A DNA stretch of 64,000 nucleotides from Marsupella aquatica (taxonomy: Eukaryota; Marchantiophyta). Below are positions 63,101 through 64,000 of this stretch, piece by piece (position 1 is the stretch's first letter; every line of letters begins with the position of its first letter). Position numbers and translations under genes: made by a program. The stretch is taken from the NCBI GenBank assembly GCA_973895155.1, contig OZ316894.1, forward strand, positions 8,618,001 through 8,682,000, given 5' to 3'. The notes beneath the pieces are model-generated. The model searched no databases and had not been told where the DNA came from. It saw only the letters and a list, made by a program, of their open reading frames with translations.

Positions 63101-64000
63101 GACATGGGCCTAACAAGCTTTGGGGGCGCAATTACACCTAACACATGTTGTGGCCATGGTAGTCCTTCCTCAAGAGCCTTGGCATGGACAGGACACCAGC
63201 AGATGTTCGTAATCTGTGACCAGAAGTGGATCTCTGACTCCTCATAGTTGCTGTCTTGAGCCAAAGGACGACTTTCCACCTGAATTCCCTGTGCTAGACC
63301 GAAGGTCAAAGTCGTTGGTGACGCATTGGGCAAGTCTTTTTCGGTCTCTGTAACCTTTGAACTCTCCTGCCGAGCTGTGTCTAACGATTGTCCGACATTA
63401 GCTGAGAGAACATTATGGTCAGTGCTAGAAGGCTCTGAGGTCAACTCCAGATCATTGAGATGAGCCAATAGAGCTTTTCCTCGTCGAACTGCTTCATCCT
63501 GATTTGACTCGCTTATCATGGCAACTGATCGTGCACTATCCAGCAGCCCTTTTCGCCCCAGGGACCTCCTAAGGCCCAGTTGTACTAAGATATCTAAGAT
63601 CTCAGCTGTTGCAAATTCATGTGAGGGGAAATAGACCTGCTTGTTCAGCAGCGTCTGCAGCTCAGGTACTCGAGGATCATACAACCTGCAATAAAATAAA
63701 TGAATTTGCTATGATTGCTCGAAAATCGGCTTAAATTTCTAAATCTCTCTCTCTTCTGACTTTCAATGTCAACTTGAGTACGTGATCTACTTTCAATTTC
63801 ATCCCACAAAAATACTGTACGAGTATCTTCAAGACATGACTAGCTTCAGTTGTGGTTGACCAAGGGCTAATTTGCACCTCCTGGGGGCAAAGAAAATATT
63901 GGTGCGACAAGTCTACCGACTCCAGTGGGCGACCCTTTACAGCACAGAGATACACTCAACAACACAACGTGGACATTATTGATGGAAGCATAAACATTCA
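54101..64000 (-). CDS. Sacsin-like giant protein with C-terminal RING finger, 3' part
   Basis: Partial gene running off the right edge. Exons in transcription order: one ending at 63816, then 63685-62106, 61944-61660, 61380-61139, 60913-60642, 60459-57375 (3,085 nt), 57128-56996, 56729-56206, 56053-55103, 54845-54666 and 54298-54101. All phases match, giving about 2,480 C-terminal residues. Landmarks are LALDRKYLSRNLTPIGGVAAHL, FQEKKWRKFQL, HLKIVGKNGGEDVLARWP, VHFIPVANGTRLARASSLY and CGYQRLNPNELRAVL. The last exon encodes a C3HC4 RING (CRVC, CGHVLCQRC, CPFC) and ends RIYRP. This matches the plant sacsin-like RING family of about 4,700 aa. Sacsin relatives act in protein quality control; the RING suggests E3 ubiquitin ligase activity. 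A helical LALQEQLAAADTALSIEQ precedes the RING. The amino half, where ATPase-like repeats are expected, lies beyond 64000. The first listed exon is the least certain. Confidence 0.93.
58678..58705. repeat. ATCACC/ATC repeat inside the sacsin-like coding exon
   Basis: Triplet/hexamer repeat on the plus strand that encodes an in-frame acidic DDGDGDGDDE run on the minus strand. Confidence 0.8.

Noticed and set aside
1-64000. CRISPR arrays, operons, bacterial promoters or plasmid origins
   Set aside because: The content is eukaryotic nuclear DNA with spliced genes, and no regularly spaced repeat array is present.

Overview
This window looks like nuclear DNA of a land plant. The genes have many introns with GT/AG borders, and the proteins are plant-typical: a LAMMER (AFC-type) kinase, a MAGO that differs from other plant MAGOs at only a few positions, a family-1 UDP-glycosyltransferase with a PSPG box, an mTERF, a plastid-type HAD hydrolase and a sacsin-like giant ending in a RING finger. 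Introns of about 90-550 nt, genes 2-6 kb apart and degraded Copia, PIF/Harbinger and tyrosine-recombinase elements would suit a moss, liverwort or other non-seed plant. The species cannot be fixed from the sequence alone. I rebuilt splice structures by hand, and in every gene called with confidence the codon phases match across all junctions.

Layout: 1-1635, no recognised gene. 1636-6108 (-), complete 12-exon LAMMER kinase. 6109-8276, simple repeats. 8282-14121 (+), full-length but decayed Ty1/copia retrotransposon with 138-bp LTRs and a TGTAA target duplication. 16466-18165 (+), two-exon gene with an MGNC acylation start. 20335-21531 (-), mago nashi. 22650-27044, accessory region: a candidate two-exon reading frame, the amino half of a tyrosine recombinase on the minus strand, and next to it a 3-kb element with inverted repeats of about 300 bp that carries the catalytic half of a tyrosine recombinase on the plus strand. 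27350-27608, small inverted-repeat/tandem-repeat unit. 28680-29691 (+), short mTERF. 30799-33157 (-), UDP-glycosyltransferase. 33533-34408 (+), PIF/Harbinger transposase fragment with two staggered tandem duplications. 34409-37587, AT-rich intergenic DNA. 37588-40477 (+), six-exon HAD hydrolase. 40478-45887, intergenic with several two-copy tandem duplications. 45888-48537 (+), class-3 lipase. 48538-54100, intergenic. 54101-64000 (-), 3' part of a sacsin-like RING protein that runs off the window.

The host genes are unlinked housekeeping functions (splicing-factor phosphorylation, exon-junction complex, organelle gene expression, lipid and small-molecule metabolism, protein quality control). 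I see no operon-like cooperation among them. The least ordinary part is 22.6-27.6 kb, where sequence resembling Crypton/DUF3504-type tyrosine recombinases lies beside and inside a long-TIR element.
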